A stretch of DNA of 64,000 nt from Prauserella marina (GCF_002240355.1 NZ_CP016353.1:6177001-6241000), one strand, 5' to 3'; positions 33,985 through 42,883 are shown, counted from the stretch's first letter. Program-made: numbers and translations. The notes: generated by a model not told the origin, from the letters alone.

Positions 33985-34886
33985 CGGACTCCCTCGTCGA
34001 CATCGAAGGCCGCAGGCTCCGACTATCCAACTTGGACAAAATCCTGTACCCGGAGGTGGGATTCACCAAGGGCGAGGTCATCGACTACTACGCGCGCATC
34101 GCGCCCGTACTGCTTCCGCACGTACGGGACAGACCCCTGACCTTGAAGCGCTATCCCAACGGCGTCGAAGCGACCTCGTTCTTCGAGAAGAACGTCTCAC
34201 GGCACGCGCCCGACTGGGTGCGCACTGTCCGCATCGAGACTCCCGGCAGCTCACGCGGCGCCGAGTCGGCGGACTACGCGCTCGTCCAGGACCTGCCGAC
34301 GTTGGTGTGGGCAGCGCAGCTCGCCAGCCTCGAACTGCATATTCCACAATGGACTGTCGGCCCTCGTGACGGAAAGCGGGATCCCGACCTTCTCGTCTTC
34401 GACCTCGACCCAGGACCACCGGCCACCATCGTGGAATGCTGCACCGTCGCGGCACGACTTCGCGAAGCACTCGAAGCCGATGGGCTCACCGTATACCCCA
34501 AGACGAGCGGATCGAAGGGCATGCAGCTCTACTCTCCGGTCACCGTCGGCTCGGCCGACCGGACGAGGACCTACGCCAAGGAGCTGGCCGAAAAGCTGGA
34601 ACAGGACGATCCCGGGCTCGTCACCTCGCGCATGGCCAGAAACCTGCGGCCCCGCAAGGTATTCATCGACTGGAGCCAGAACAACACCCAGAAGACCACC
34701 GTGGCGCCCTATTCGCTTCGAGCCCGCGCGCTCCCCACCGTTTCGACCCCGCTCGACTGGGACGAGGTCCAGACGTGCGAGCGCCCCGACGACCTTGTTT
34801 TCACCGCTGACGACGTGCTCGAACGCGTCAGGGACATCGGCGATCTCTTCGAACCGCTCTTGGCCACCGACCGGCCCCGGCTTTAG
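33981..34886 (+). CDS. ligD: LigD polymerase/primase domain protein (split LigD)
   Basis: 301 residues, ATG 33981. The AEP-type polymerase fold shows SNLDKILYPEVGFTKGEVIDYY, then RPLTLKRYPNG, FFEKNVSRHAPDWV and the catalytic aspartates Asp141/Asp143 in VFDLDPGPPA, followed by KTSGSKGMQLYSPV and DWSQNNTQKTTVAPYSLRA. This is the NTP-adding part of LigD, used for gap filling in end joining. It is the full polymerase unit without ligase, coupled to the ligase gene. The stop shares bases with the convergent hydrolase gene. Confidence 0.94.
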   Translation: MTDSLVDIEGRRLRLSNLDKILYPEVGFTKGEVIDYYARIAPVLLPHVRDRPLTLKRYPNGVEATSFFEKNVSRHAPDWVRTVRIETPGSSRGAESADYALVQDLPTLVWAAQLASLELHIPQWTVGPRDGKRDPDLLVFDLDPGPPATIVECCTVAARLREALEADGLTVYPKTSGSKGMQLYSPVTVGSADRTRTYAKELAEKLEQDDPGLVTSRMARNLRPRKVFIDWSQNNTQKTTVAPYSLRARALPTVSTPLDWDEVQTCERPDDLVFTADDVLERVRDIGDLFEPLLATDRPRL

Positions 34887-35611
34887 CCCGACAACCGATC
34901 GTCGAAGAAAGCAAGGGTCCTTCCCCACGCGAGATCAGCGGCATCACGCTGATAGAAGGACGGTGCGTCGAAGTTCGAGAACGCGTGCCCCGCATCGTAG
35001 TGGTGCACCGCGATGTCCGGCCTTCCCGCGACGGCCGCTTCCACGGCGGCGATCTGCTCAGTGGAAATGTAGGGATCGGCGTCGCCATAGTGGAACAGCA
35101 TCGGACAGTCGATGTCGCCCACCTTCTCCAGCATCGCGTGCACAGCGGAGCCGTAGTAGGAGACGACGGCGTCCGGGCCGCGCCCCTCGTCGCGCACCGA
35201 CGTCGCGAAGAGGTATGCGAGCGTGCCGCCGAGACAGAAGCCGGCAGCACCGACCCGGCCATCGCACTCCGGCATCGCCCTGAGCGCCCTCATCGTGGCG
35301 GTCATGTCCGCGACGGCCGCTGTGAAGTCCAGTCGCTGCGCGAGCCCCATTCCCTCCTGGATTCCCGACTCGTCCTTGCTCTCGAAGCCGCGCTGGAGCC
35401 GCCAGAACATGTCGGGAACGACGGTCACGTAGCCATGACCGGCCAGTTCAGCGGCCAACTGTCGCATGTTGTCGTTGATACCGAAGACTTCCTGAAGCAG
35501 GACGATCCCCGCGCCCGGCGTCGAATCGGGTACGGCCCAATAGGCGTCGAAGTTCCCGCCGTCGAATGCCTCGATGTTCTCGTATCGCGTAGCCACCACG
35601 TCGATGATCAT
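34883..35611 (-). CDS. Dienelactone hydrolase family protein
   Basis: 242 residues from ATG 35611; the frame runs up to 35707 without support. Alpha/beta-hydrolase fold of the dienelactone hydrolase family: LLQEVFGINDNMRQLAAELAGHGY near the N-terminus, the nucleophile Cys in GAAGFCLGGTLAYL, Asp in HYGDADPYI and His in YDAGHAFSNFD. It probably hydrolyses a lactone or ester; a defined pathway is not evident from neighbours. It is convergent with ligD, and the two stops overlap (TTA/TAG sharing). Confidence 0.9.
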   Translation of the reverse strand: MIIDVVATRYENIEAFDGGNFDAYWAVPDSTPGAGIVLLQEVFGINDNMRQLAAELAGHGYVTVVPDMFWRLQRGFESKDESGIQEGMGLAQRLDFTAAVADMTATMRALRAMPECDGRVGAAGFCLGGTLAYLFATSVRDEGRGPDAVVSYYGSAVHAMLEKVGDIDCPMLFHYGDADPYISTEQIAAVEAAVAGRPDIAVHHYDAGHAFSNFDAPSFYQRDAADLAWGRTLAFFDDRLSG

Positions 35612-35707
35612 GTCGTTTCGGTTCACCCCGTGCCAAGTCTTCGTGGGAAATCCCAGGCCATCACCATGAGCACTGCCGGACCGTGGCTGCCCGGCTATGC
35701 TCGCCAC

Positions 35708-37507
35708 ATGCCGAAGTCGGTCGATTCCGACGACGCCGAAGACCGGTTGCGCCGCATCGAAGCCATTACGGACACCACACTCGGCGAACTCGATGTCGAG
35801 GAACTACTCCACCAACTGCTCGAACGCGTCAGGAGCATTCTCAGAGCCGACACCGCGACCGTACTGCTGCTCGACCGCGACGGTCGTCATCTCGTAGCCA
35901 CCGCATCGTCGGGAATCGAAGAAGAAGTACGCCAAGGCTTCCGAATCGGTGTCGGCGAAGGCTTCGCGGGCAAGATCGCCGCGACAAGGCAGGCACTGAC
36001 GATCGACCAGGTGGATTCCACGACCGTCATCAATCCGCTCCTGTGGCGGAAGGGAATACGCTCACTCGCCGGGGTACCACTGATCACCGGCGGCGAACTG
36101 CTCGGCGTGCTTCATGTCGGCGCCGTCAAGAGGGTCGGCTTCACTGATCAGGACCTGCACCTGCTGCGCCTTGCGGCCGACCGGGTGGCGCTCAGCACGC
36201 ACGCCAAGCTGACCCGGGTCGAGAAGGCCGCCGCATCGGCACTACAACGCTCGCTGCTTCCCGCACGACTACCCGATGTTCCTGGGCTCGAACTCGCCGC
36301 CCGCTACGCACCCGGCGACGGCGGCGACATCAGCGGAGACTGGTACGACGTTTTCACTCTGCCTTCCGGCTGGTTGTGCGTCGCCATCGGTGATGTCGTG
36401 GGAAGAGGGCTCGCGGCGGCGACCGTCATGAGCAGACTTCGGACAGCCACAAGGGCCTACGCGCTCGAATCCCGTGACCCCAGTGAAGTGCTGACGAAGC
36501 TCGACAGGCACATCAGGACATTCGAACCGGACACGATGGCAACCATCGCCTACGCCATGTGGGAGCCGACGTTACGGCGCATGCACATTTCGCTCGCCGG
36601 ACACCTGAGTCCCGTCGTCGCACCGCCGCAGGGGCCTCCAGCACCCGCCGACGTCCCGGTCGACCCTCCGGTCGGCTACGGCTCAGGAGCGCTGCGGCGG
36701 CGAACCACCATCATCGACGTCCCACTCGAAACGCTCGTCCTCTTCTACACGGACGGCCTCGTCGAACGACGAAACCGGTCGTTGAGTGAAGGACTCGCGC
36801 TGCTGGCTGACTGTTTCAGCGGAGAGACCGCAGATGAGCTGTGCTCGGCGGTGCTCGCGGGACTGCTGGGCAGCGAGCGCAACGAAGACGACGTCGCGGT
36901 GCTGGCCATCCGTGCGCGAGAACTGCCCGTGCTCGACTTCGAGATTGACGCGGTGCCGCAGTCGCTCGCGGAGGTCAGAGCCGCGTTGCGCCGTTGGCTG
37001 CCGTCGGCCGGTGCCGACGAGAATGAGGTGGGCGAATTGCTGGTCGTCGTCGGCGAAGCCTGCGCCAACGCGATCGAGCACGCCTACGGTCCTGTCGGTG
37101 GCACCGTCCGGATCCGGCTCGAACGGCGTGCCCCCGATGTGCTCGTCACCGTGAGCGACGAGGGAACGTGGCGCGAGCCGCGCGGCAGGAATCGCGGCAA
37201 GGGCACCGAACTCATGCGCAAACTCGCCGACGACCTGCGCTTCGAACACACGGCGAAGGGCACGACGGCGCACATCCGCAGACGACTCGCCGCGAGGGCG
37301 GAGGAATCAGGGGGGCCGTCCGGAGCGCTGCCCCGGACGGGGTCGGGGGTGTCCGCTTCTGGGGTCGCGTCACAGGACGCGGCGCCGCCCGAGGTGACAT
37401 CATCTGAGCCGCTGTCCGATGCGACCGGTGAGCATGGCAGGAAAACCTTGCCGATCACCGGATCCGACCACTCCCCGACGACACCGGAAAGCGAGGCGCT
37501 CTCGTGA
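35708..37507 (+). CDS. GAF-PP2C (SpoIIE-type) phosphatase with HATPase domain
   Basis: 599 residues from ATG 35708 (MPKSVDSDD); an ATG at 35666 is an alternative. GAF domain (about 15-165: ELLHQLLERVRSILRADTATVLLLD); PP2C/SpoIIE domain (about 180-390: GDISGDWYDVFTLPSGWLCVAIGDVVGRGLAAATVMSRLR, metal aspartates in GDW and GD..GRG); HATPase_c_2 (about 415-525: VVVGEACANAIEHAYG, DEGTWREPRGRNRGKGTELMRKLADDL). The last 75 residues are low complexity. Such proteins act as sensor phosphatase and anti-sigma kinase in sigma-factor partner switching. The stop overlaps the STAS gene. Confidence 0.92.
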   Translation: MPKSVDSDDAEDRLRRIEAITDTTLGELDVEELLHQLLERVRSILRADTATVLLLDRDGRHLVATASSGIEEEVRQGFRIGVGEGFAGKIAATRQALTIDQVDSTTVINPLLWRKGIRSLAGVPLITGGELLGVLHVGAVKRVGFTDQDLHLLRLAADRVALSTHAKLTRVEKAAASALQRSLLPARLPDVPGLELAARYAPGDGGDISGDWYDVFTLPSGWLCVAIGDVVGRGLAAATVMSRLRTATRAYALESRDPSEVLTKLDRHIRTFEPDTMATIAYAMWEPTLRRMHISLAGHLSPVVAPPQGPPAPADVPVDPPVGYGSGALRRRTTIIDVPLETLVLFYTDGLVERRNRSLSEGLALLADCFSGETADELCSAVLAGLLGSERNEDDVAVLAIRARELPVLDFEIDAVPQSLAEVRAALRRWLPSAGADENEVGELLVVVGEACANAIEHAYGPVGGTVRIRLERRAPDVLVTVSDEGTWREPRGRNRGKGTELMRKLADDLRFEHTAKGTTAHIRRRLAARAEESGGPSGALPRTGSGVSASGVASQDAAPPEVTSSEPLSDATGEHGRKTLPITGSDHSPTTPESEALS

Positions 37508-37824
37508 CGACGGCACACGTCGAGATCCGCGATCACGCTGCCGAACGAGTCGACCTCGCGATCAGTGGCGAGATCGACCTTTCGAATTCCGCCGTGGTGC
37601 GGGATCGACTGTTCGCCTCGATCAGCAATCGCGTCACCGCGGTACGGATCGACCTCAGCGGCCTTGACTACATCGACAGTGCGGGCCTGCGCATCCTGTT
37701 CGCGCTGGCCGACAGGTTGCGGCTGCTGCAAACGTCGTGCGAACTGATGGTCCCGCCAGGCTCTCCGACCCAGAAGGTGATCCAGCTTTCCGGACTGGAC
37801 ACCCTGGTGACGCTGACCACCTGA
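37504..37824 (+). CDS. STAS-domain anti-sigma factor antagonist
   Basis: 106 residues, GTG 37504 overlapping the phosphatase stop (GTGA). STAS fold with VDLAISGEIDLSNSAVVRDRLF and the phospho-site region IDLSGLDYIDSAGLRILFALADRLR, in which the Ser in DSAG is the usual phospho-acceptor. The coupled phosphatase-kinase upstream is the natural partner, so this is one local partner-switching unit; the sigma factor controlled is not identified in the sequence. Confidence 0.93.
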   Translation: MTTAHVEIRDHAAERVDLAISGEIDLSNSAVVRDRLFASISNRVTAVRIDLSGLDYIDSAGLRILFALADRLRLLQTSCELMVPPGSPTQKVIQLSGLDTLVTLTT

Positions 37825-37862
37825 CCACTGAGCCCCAGCCGTCCCCGTTCCCGTTCCGTTGC

Positions 37863-37946
37863 GCGAGTCCCCCGTTCAGGACGCCGAGTTCTGCACTCAG
37901 GACGGCGAGTGCTGCATCTGTGCTACCGAGTTCCGTGTTCAAGAAC
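37863..37946. repeat. 21-bp direct repeat array, 4 diverged units
   Basis: Units start at 37863, 37884, 37905 and 37926 and begin GCGAGT or CCGAGT; they show the same 21-base period as the arrays at 4956 and 39685 but are more diverged. They occupy the space between the STAS gene and the PaaX-type regulator. No inverted partner array follows. Confidence 0.7.
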
Positions 37947-38123
37947 TCGCACCCGATCTCGTCGCACACGAGCGCGACAATCAAAGTCAACTTCGGCAGC
38001 CAAGCAACGATCACCACAACAATGACCATCTTGCTCAGCGGGCAACCGCCTACCGGCGACCTGCCCCGTCGACGTTGTCTTACGATTGAAGTCACAGGTG
38101 GAGGACATCGGCTGGGAGGACGA

Positions 38124-38996
38124 ATGCACGCCGACGACGAAGCGGACCCTGCCGGCGCGACATGGCAGCGCCCTCAGGCGCTGTTGCTCAACTTCTTCGC
38201 CGCCCATTTCCTCGGCCGAACCGAAGCCGTCTATTCCGGAAGTCTCATCGACGTTTTGGCTCGCGTGGGTGTCGGTGAGCACGCGGCACGCTCGACCTTC
38301 TCCCGAATGACAAGGCGCGGCCTCCTCGAACGACACCGGGAAGGCAAAAGAGTCTATCTCTCGCTCACCGAGCATACGGTGAACGTGCTTGAGGAAGGGG
38401 CCGAACGCGTCAAGCAGGCCGTCAACCGCAGTTGGGACGGACACTGGACCGTACTCGGTTTCTCGCTTCCGGAAACCAGGCGATCCGACCGCCATCTACT
38501 GCGTTCGCGGCTCGCGTGGGCCGGTTTCGGCCCGCTACAGAATGGACTCTGGATCACCCCGAGACCGATCGACGTCGACCGGCTGCTCGATGGCCTCGAC
38601 GTCGCCGAAAACGTCAAGGCGTTTCGGGCGACAACACTACATCCCACGGATATCCACGAAATGATCTCGGAAACGTGGGACTTGGCCGAGTTGTCCGCGG
38701 GATACCGAGAGTTCCTTGCCCGCTGGGACAGCGTCGATACCATTCCGTCCGATGAGGACATACTGGCGCGACAGCTCCGCATGCACACCGAGTGGACCCT
38801 GTTGCTGCGCACCGATCCTGGACTTCCCCTCGAACACCTGCCATCGGACTGGCCCGCGGTACGCGCGGAACACGTATTTCTGCGCATGCGCTCACTCTTC
38901 GCGCCTCCCGCCAATCGAGAGGTCAGCGGAATTGTCGACCGCCTCCCATTGCCTCGACCCGAACCGGATAATCGCTCTGGTCACCGCTCTGCATGA
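38124..38996 (+). CDS. PaaX-family transcriptional regulator
   Basis: 290 residues, ATG 38124 with GGGAGGA 5 bp upstream. The N-terminal winged HTH (about 20-90: ALLLNFFAAHFLGR...SLIDVLARVGVGEHAARSTFSRMTRRGLLERHREGKRVYLSLT) and the middle domain (WDGHWTVLGFSLPETRRSDRHLLRSRLAWAGFGPLQNGLWITP) are characteristic of PaaX and its C-terminal relatives. The gene is alone; its distance from the paa cluster and the presence of a TetR there suggest a different regulon. The ligand is probably a CoA thioester, by family analogy. Confidence 0.9.
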   Translation: MHADDEADPAGATWQRPQALLLNFFAAHFLGRTEAVYSGSLIDVLARVGVGEHAARSTFSRMTRRGLLERHREGKRVYLSLTEHTVNVLEEGAERVKQAVNRSWDGHWTVLGFSLPETRRSDRHLLRSRLAWAGFGPLQNGLWITPRPIDVDRLLDGLDVAENVKAFRATTLHPTDIHEMISETWDLAELSAGYREFLARWDSVDTIPSDEDILARQLRMHTEWTLLLRTDPGLPLEHLPSDWPAVRAEHVFLRMRSLFAPPANREVSGIVDRLPLPRPEPDNRSGHRSA

Positions 38997-39249
38997 ATAG
39001 TGTCCCGGCATCGGATTCCGCGCCGGAATGTCCACTGTGGAAGGCCCAGATCCTGCCGCGCTCGGCGTCAGCCGACCCCAGGTCAAACTAGCTATTCTGG
39101 CAACGACCGTCAGGAAGTTGACGATGCCAGGACTATCGGCGCAGGGATTGACGTTCGCCGCCGGGCGCTTGGCAGCGTGCTGCCGGGAGATGATCACGGC
39201 TTAGCTCACGTCCCCGGCGTCATATCATCCGCAAGCTACTGTGTCGACC

Positions 39250-39678
39250 ATGCTTCGCCACCGGTTCGTCCTCGCGGTTGTCGCGATCGTCGTCGTGTGG
39301 CTGGCCGTCGTGACCGTGCAGATCGCACGTCAGCCGGAGATCGGCGTGGACTCACCGCAACAACTCCAGCGCCAGCTGGCGACGGCCTTGAACGCGCGCG
39401 ACGCGGGGGCGCTCGCGGAAGTGGTCGGCTACCCCGTCGCCGAAGTCGACGACTTCGCCAAGGCGTACCTCGCCAGACTCGACGAGGTGAACGCGTCGGC
39501 GATCACCGTCACCTTGTTGCCAGACCCGAGGGATCCGAAGGCTGCCGAGATCCGGGGCGAACGTGCTTCGACAAGGCCTGCCGCTGGGAACCAGGGTTCG
39601 CGCGTGACGTTTTCGTACCGGGTCGCCGTCGGGCAAGTCGACGGGAGCTGGCGAGTGGAGTTCATTCCACCCTTGTGA
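39250..39678 (+). CDS. Small membrane-anchored or secreted hypothetical protein
   Basis: 142 residues from ATG 39250 (GTG 39241 is possible). A single N-terminal helix RFVLAVVAIVVVWLAVVTVQIA (about residues 5-26) could be a signal anchor. The remainder is a mixed alpha/beta segment with LNARDAGALAEVVGYPVAEVDDFAKAYL and the end GSWRVEFIPPL, which resembles a NTF2-like or lipoprotein beta-sheet end. No family recognised. It is followed by the 21-bp repeat locus. Confidence 0.65.
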   Translation: MLRHRFVLAVVAIVVVWLAVVTVQIARQPEIGVDSPQQLQRQLATALNARDAGALAEVVGYPVAEVDDFAKAYLARLDEVNASAITVTLLPDPRDPKAAEIRGERASTRPAAGNQGSRVTFSYRVAVGQVDGSWRVEFIPPL

Positions 39679-39684
39679 CCGCCC

Positions 39685-39914
39685 GCGAGTCCCGCACCCA
39701 GGACGGCGAGATCCGCGCTCGGGTCCTGGCACTCACTGCGCCTAATTGGCGACACAAAGTAGCCAGTTGCAGCGCTGGATCTCCCGCAATTCGGCTGACA
39801 CCAGCCGATGGGGAACTCGCCGACCTGAACGCGGATCTCGACGTCCTGAGCGCGGATCTCACGCGCCTGAGTGCGGATCTCGCCGTCCTGAACGCAGAAC
39901 TCGCGCATACGCAG
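39685..39914. repeat. 21-bp repeat locus: 2 forward units, spacer, 5 reverse units
   Basis: Forward units begin at 39685 and 39706 (GCGAGTCCC, GCGAGATCC). After an 83-bp spacer, reverse units start at 39810, 39831, 39852, 39873 and 39894 (GCGGATCTC type). The inverted layout is the same as at 4956-5313. Reverse units of both loci share the GCGGATCTC core and the GTCCTGA/C end. It lies between the small membrane protein and the ECF sigma gene, ending 84 bp before the latter. Confidence 0.8.
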
Positions 39915-39998
39915 GGCTCCCGGCTCCCGGCTGGATTCGGGGTTTCGTCGGTGGGTTCTGTCAAGATGGAAACCACAGGCAGCGAGAGGGACAGAACC

Positions 39999-41033
39999 AT
40001 GGCCAACACCACCGTCGACCAGGAGTTTCTGCGCCAGGCGGACCCGTTCCGACGGGAGCTGCTCGCACACTGTTACCGCATGCTCGGTTCCGCTCACGAC
40101 GCTGAAGACCTCGTGCAGGAGACCTACCTGCGCGCCTGGCGCGCCTACGACCGCTTCGAGGGCAGGTCGTCACTGCGCACCTGGCTCCACCGCATCGCGA
40201 CGACGACCTGTCTCACCGCACTAGAGAATCGCAAGCGCCGCCCCATGCCCAGTGGCCTCGGCAACGGCAGCTCCGACCCGAGCGGCGACCTCGCGGAACG
40301 ACACGACATCCGATGGCTGGAACCGCTGCCCGACCCCCAGACGACAGAGGACGACCCCGCCAGCATCGTCACCGAAAGGGAGAGCGTGCGGTTGGCCTTC
40401 GTCGCCGCGCTCCAGCATCTCCCCGAACGGCAACGCGCCGTGTTGATCCTGCGCGACGTGCTGAAATGGCGCGCTGCCGAGGTCGCCGACACCGTCGGCA
40501 TCTCGACGGCCGCCGTCAACAGCACCTTGCAGCGCGCGAGGGCCCAACTCGCCGAAATCGCTCCCCACCTCGACACCGTCGCCGAGCCGGACAGCTCCCA
40601 GCAGCGTGAACTCCTCGATCGCTACGTTTCCGCGTTCGAGCGCAAGGACGTCACCGAACTGATCGCCCTCTTCACCGCGGACATCGTGTGGGAAATGCCG
40701 CCGTACGCGTCGTGGTACCAGGGTAGGACCGATGTCGCCCACCATCTGACCCACCGCTGTCCCGCACAGCCGGGCAAGGTCCTCATTCTCCCGCTCCGCG
40801 CGAACGGCCAGCCCACTTTCGCGATGTATTTGCTGGACGAGAAAACGGGCGAGTACAACGCTTTCACGGTCCAGGTCCTCACCGTCACGGCCGACGGCAT
40901 CAGCCAGGTCGCGAACTTCATGGACACCGCCGTGTTCGGGATGTTCGAGCTGCCCTTGACTCGGCAGGCACCTTCACAGGGGAACGCGGCCGAGAAAGGC
41001 GAGCAGCCGATCGCCGGTACCCGAGCCCGCTGA
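39999..41033 (+). CDS. ECF sigma factor with C-terminal SnoaL-like domain
   Basis: 344 residues from ATG 39999 with GAGAGGG upstream; ATG 39966 is an alternative. Sigma-2: RELLAHCYRMLGSAHDAEDLVQETYLRAWRAYDRFEGRSSLRTWL (residues 19-65). Sigma-4: LPERQRAVLILRDVLKWRAAEVADTVGISTAAVNSTLQRARAQL (about 140-186). A SnoaL/NTF2-like domain (about 205-325) begins with LLDRYVSAFERKDVTELIALFTADIVWEMPP. This is the sigma-70 SigG/SigJ-like group in which the extra domain replaces a separate anti-sigma. The last 60 bp overlap the convergent gene at 40974. Confidence 0.93.
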   Translation: MANTTVDQEFLRQADPFRRELLAHCYRMLGSAHDAEDLVQETYLRAWRAYDRFEGRSSLRTWLHRIATTTCLTALENRKRRPMPSGLGNGSSDPSGDLAERHDIRWLEPLPDPQTTEDDPASIVTERESVRLAFVAALQHLPERQRAVLILRDVLKWRAAEVADTVGISTAAVNSTLQRARAQLAEIAPHLDTVAEPDSSQQRELLDRYVSAFERKDVTELIALFTADIVWEMPPYASWYQGRTDVAHHLTHRCPAQPGKVLILPLRANGQPTFAMYLLDEKTGEYNAFTVQVLTVTADGISQVANFMDTAVFGMFELPLTRQAPSQGNAAEKGEQPIAGTRAR

Positions 41034-41507
41034 AACCGGAACCGGCTCGGCAAATCGCCACGGCCGGTCAGCCTTGGTGACCAGCGTCGGGGCCACCTGC
41101 CACAGCGCGAGAGCCAGGTCGTCGGGCATGGCTCCCCGCACCCCGCACGCAGTCGCCACATCCCAGCCGTGCACGGCGAGTTCGATCGAACCGGCCGCCA
41201 GTACGACGTCCGGCTCGACGGGCACGCCTCCGATCGTGACCTCCGAGACGCCGCTCCATGCGGGAGGCAACGCGCGTGCCCGTTCGCGCAGGCCATCAAC
41301 GGAACTGCCGCTGCCGGGCTCGGCTTCGAGTGCGACGCGCCCTCTTCCCGCCGCCTCGGCGAGCGCGTCGAGTGAATCGTCGAGGTGGCCAAGGAGCGTG
41401 CGCAAATCCCAGCCCGCGCACGGCGTCGGTGACGACGGCGCGGCGCCGCGAGCGAAGCGGAGCGCGCCAAGCAGGTAGTCGACGGAGCGCCCGAGTACCC
41501 ACACCAC
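40974..41507 (-). CDS. TIGR03086/maleylpyruvate isomerase-like (DinB-fold) protein
   Basis: 177 residues from GTG 41507, preceded by GGAGG at 4-5 bp; a longer frame to 41600 has no support. Recognisable pieces are the N-terminal helix (SVDYLLGALRFARG), PCAGWDLRTLLGHLDDSLDALAEAAG with the metal histidine, and SIELAVHGWDVATACG with another. This is the mycothiol-dependent maleylpyruvate isomerase / DinB-like family, common in actinomycetes. It is convergent with the sigma gene and their 3' ends overlap by 60 bp. No mycothiol substrate is evident. Confidence 0.8.
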   Translation of the reverse strand: MVWVLGRSVDYLLGALRFARGAAPSSPTPCAGWDLRTLLGHLDDSLDALAEAAGRGRVALEAEPGSGSSVDGLRERARALPPAWSGVSEVTIGGVPVEPDVVLAAGSIELAVHGWDVATACGVRGAMPDDLALALWQVAPTLVTKADRPWRFAEPVPVSAGSGTGDRLLAFLGRVPL

Positions 41508-41612
41508 GTAGCCTCCAGCCCTGCCGTCCTGTGAGTCCGACCAGGTCCGCGCCGAAAACTCATCGCTCGCCGATCCCGATCTTGACCGTCGACCGCACAA
41601 GCCCTACCGTCC

Positions 41613-41628
41613 CATAGGACGTCCTATG
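41613..41628. promoter_or_regulatory. 16-bp perfect palindrome upstream of the sialidase
   Basis: CATAGGAC-GTCCTATG is a perfect palindrome 32 bp before the sialidase start. Position and symmetry suit an operator; GntR-family sites with AGGAC/GTCCT arms come to mind, but no GntR gene is in the window. Confidence 0.6.
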
Positions 41629-41660
41629 TCTTGGCGACGTTCAGCAAGGAGGCTGGAGCG

Positions 41661-42839
41661 ATGTCCGCCATGTCCCGACGCACCGTTCTCTCGCTCGCCG
41701 CAGCAACCGCGGCGGGGCTCGCCGTCGCAGCACCGGCGAGCGCCGCGATGGCGAGCCGTGCCACGTCGATCCCCTACCGCTCGGGGACGGAGGGTTATCA
41801 CACCTTCCGGATCCCCGCTCTCGTCCGCACGAGGACAGGGCAGCTACTCGCCTTCGCGGAAGGCAGGCTCGAATCGGCAGGCGATTCCGGTGCCATCGAA
41901 GTCGTGCTGCGCCGCTCGACGGATGGCGGCAGAACGTGGGGACCACTTGCCGTGATCTCCCGCAACGGCGACGCGACCGCGGGAAACCCGAGCCCCGTCG
42001 TACTCGCCGACGGCACCATCGTGCTGGTGACCACCCGCAACGGCAGGGTGACCGAAGAGGAAATCATGTCGGGCACCGTGTCCGATGAGGACAGTAGAAG
42101 AGTGTTCGTACAGCACAGTTTCGACGACGGGCTCACCTTCACCGAGGCGAGGGAAATCACCGCCGAAGCCAAGGAGGCCAACTGGCGCTGGTACGCGACC
42201 GGACCTTGCCACGCGATCGTCTTGCGCGGCGGCAGGTACGCGGGCCGGATCGTGGTTCCCGCCAACCATTCGAGCGCTCCGCCTGCCGGTTCGCCCGACG
42301 TCGGAACGGAGCAGAAATACTATGGCGGGCACTGTCTGCTGAGCGACGACGGCGGCCGAAGCTGGCGAATCGGCTTCGTGGACGACCGCAACGACGGCCA
42401 CATCGCGGCGAACGAGACGACGGTGGCCGAACTGCCCGACGGCACGCTGTACTTCAACAGCCGTGACCACGGCACTTCACCTGGCGAACGCGTCGACGCC
42501 TACAGCGGGGACGGCGGAGCCACGCTTGTCGCACCTTACCGTGAGCAGCCGACGATCGTCGGACCGAGAGTCCAAGGAAGCGTCCTGCAAGCCAGTCACC
42601 CCAAGACACTCCTGTTCTCTGGTCCGTCCAATCCGGACTCGCGGAGGTCGATGAGCATCCGGGTCAGCGCGGATGGAGGAAGAAACTGGCGGGAGGCGTA
42701 CACCGTGTCCGAAGCGCACGCCGCCTACTCCGACCTCGTGGAGATCGAGCGGGGAACCATCGGGCTGCTCTACGAGACCGGAGCCGCCAATTCCTCGGAA
42801 ACCATCGCCTTCCACCGTTTCGCGACGCCCAGGGATTGA
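41661..42839 (+). CDS. Secreted exo-alpha-sialidase (GH33)
   Basis: 392 residues, ATG 41661 with AGGAGG 10 bp upstream. A Tat-like signal, SRRTVLSLAAATAAGLAVAAPASA, is likely cleaved near residue 28. FRIP at 49-52 supplies the sialidase Arg; Asp boxes are STDGGRTW (86-93), SFDDGLTF, SDDGGRSW and SADGGRNW; EGRLESAGDSGAIEVVLRR adds catalytic Asp/Glu candidates, and the late SRRSMSIRVS and YSDLVEIERGTIGLLYETG contain the Arg and Tyr expected near the end. It cleaves terminal sialic acid from glycans. No sialate catabolic genes are adjacent. Confidence 0.92.
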   Translation: MSAMSRRTVLSLAAATAAGLAVAAPASAAMASRATSIPYRSGTEGYHTFRIPALVRTRTGQLLAFAEGRLESAGDSGAIEVVLRRSTDGGRTWGPLAVISRNGDATAGNPSPVVLADGTIVLVTTRNGRVTEEEIMSGTVSDEDSRRVFVQHSFDDGLTFTEAREITAEAKEANWRWYATGPCHAIVLRGGRYAGRIVVPANHSSAPPAGSPDVGTEQKYYGGHCLLSDDGGRSWRIGFVDDRNDGHIAANETTVAELPDGTLYFNSRDHGTSPGERVDAYSGDGGATLVAPYREQPTIVGPRVQGSVLQASHPKTLLFSGPSNPDSRRSMSIRVSADGGRNWREAYTVSEAHAAYSDLVEIERGTIGLLYETGAANSSETIAFHRFATPRD

Positions 42840-42883
42840 TCCCGCGACGACGACCGAGCCGCCGCGCGGGATCAATCGCCTTC

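Noticed and set aside
38997-39249. Small frames between the PaaX-type gene and the small membrane protein
   Set aside because: Frames shorter than 30 residues with no ribosome site or motif.
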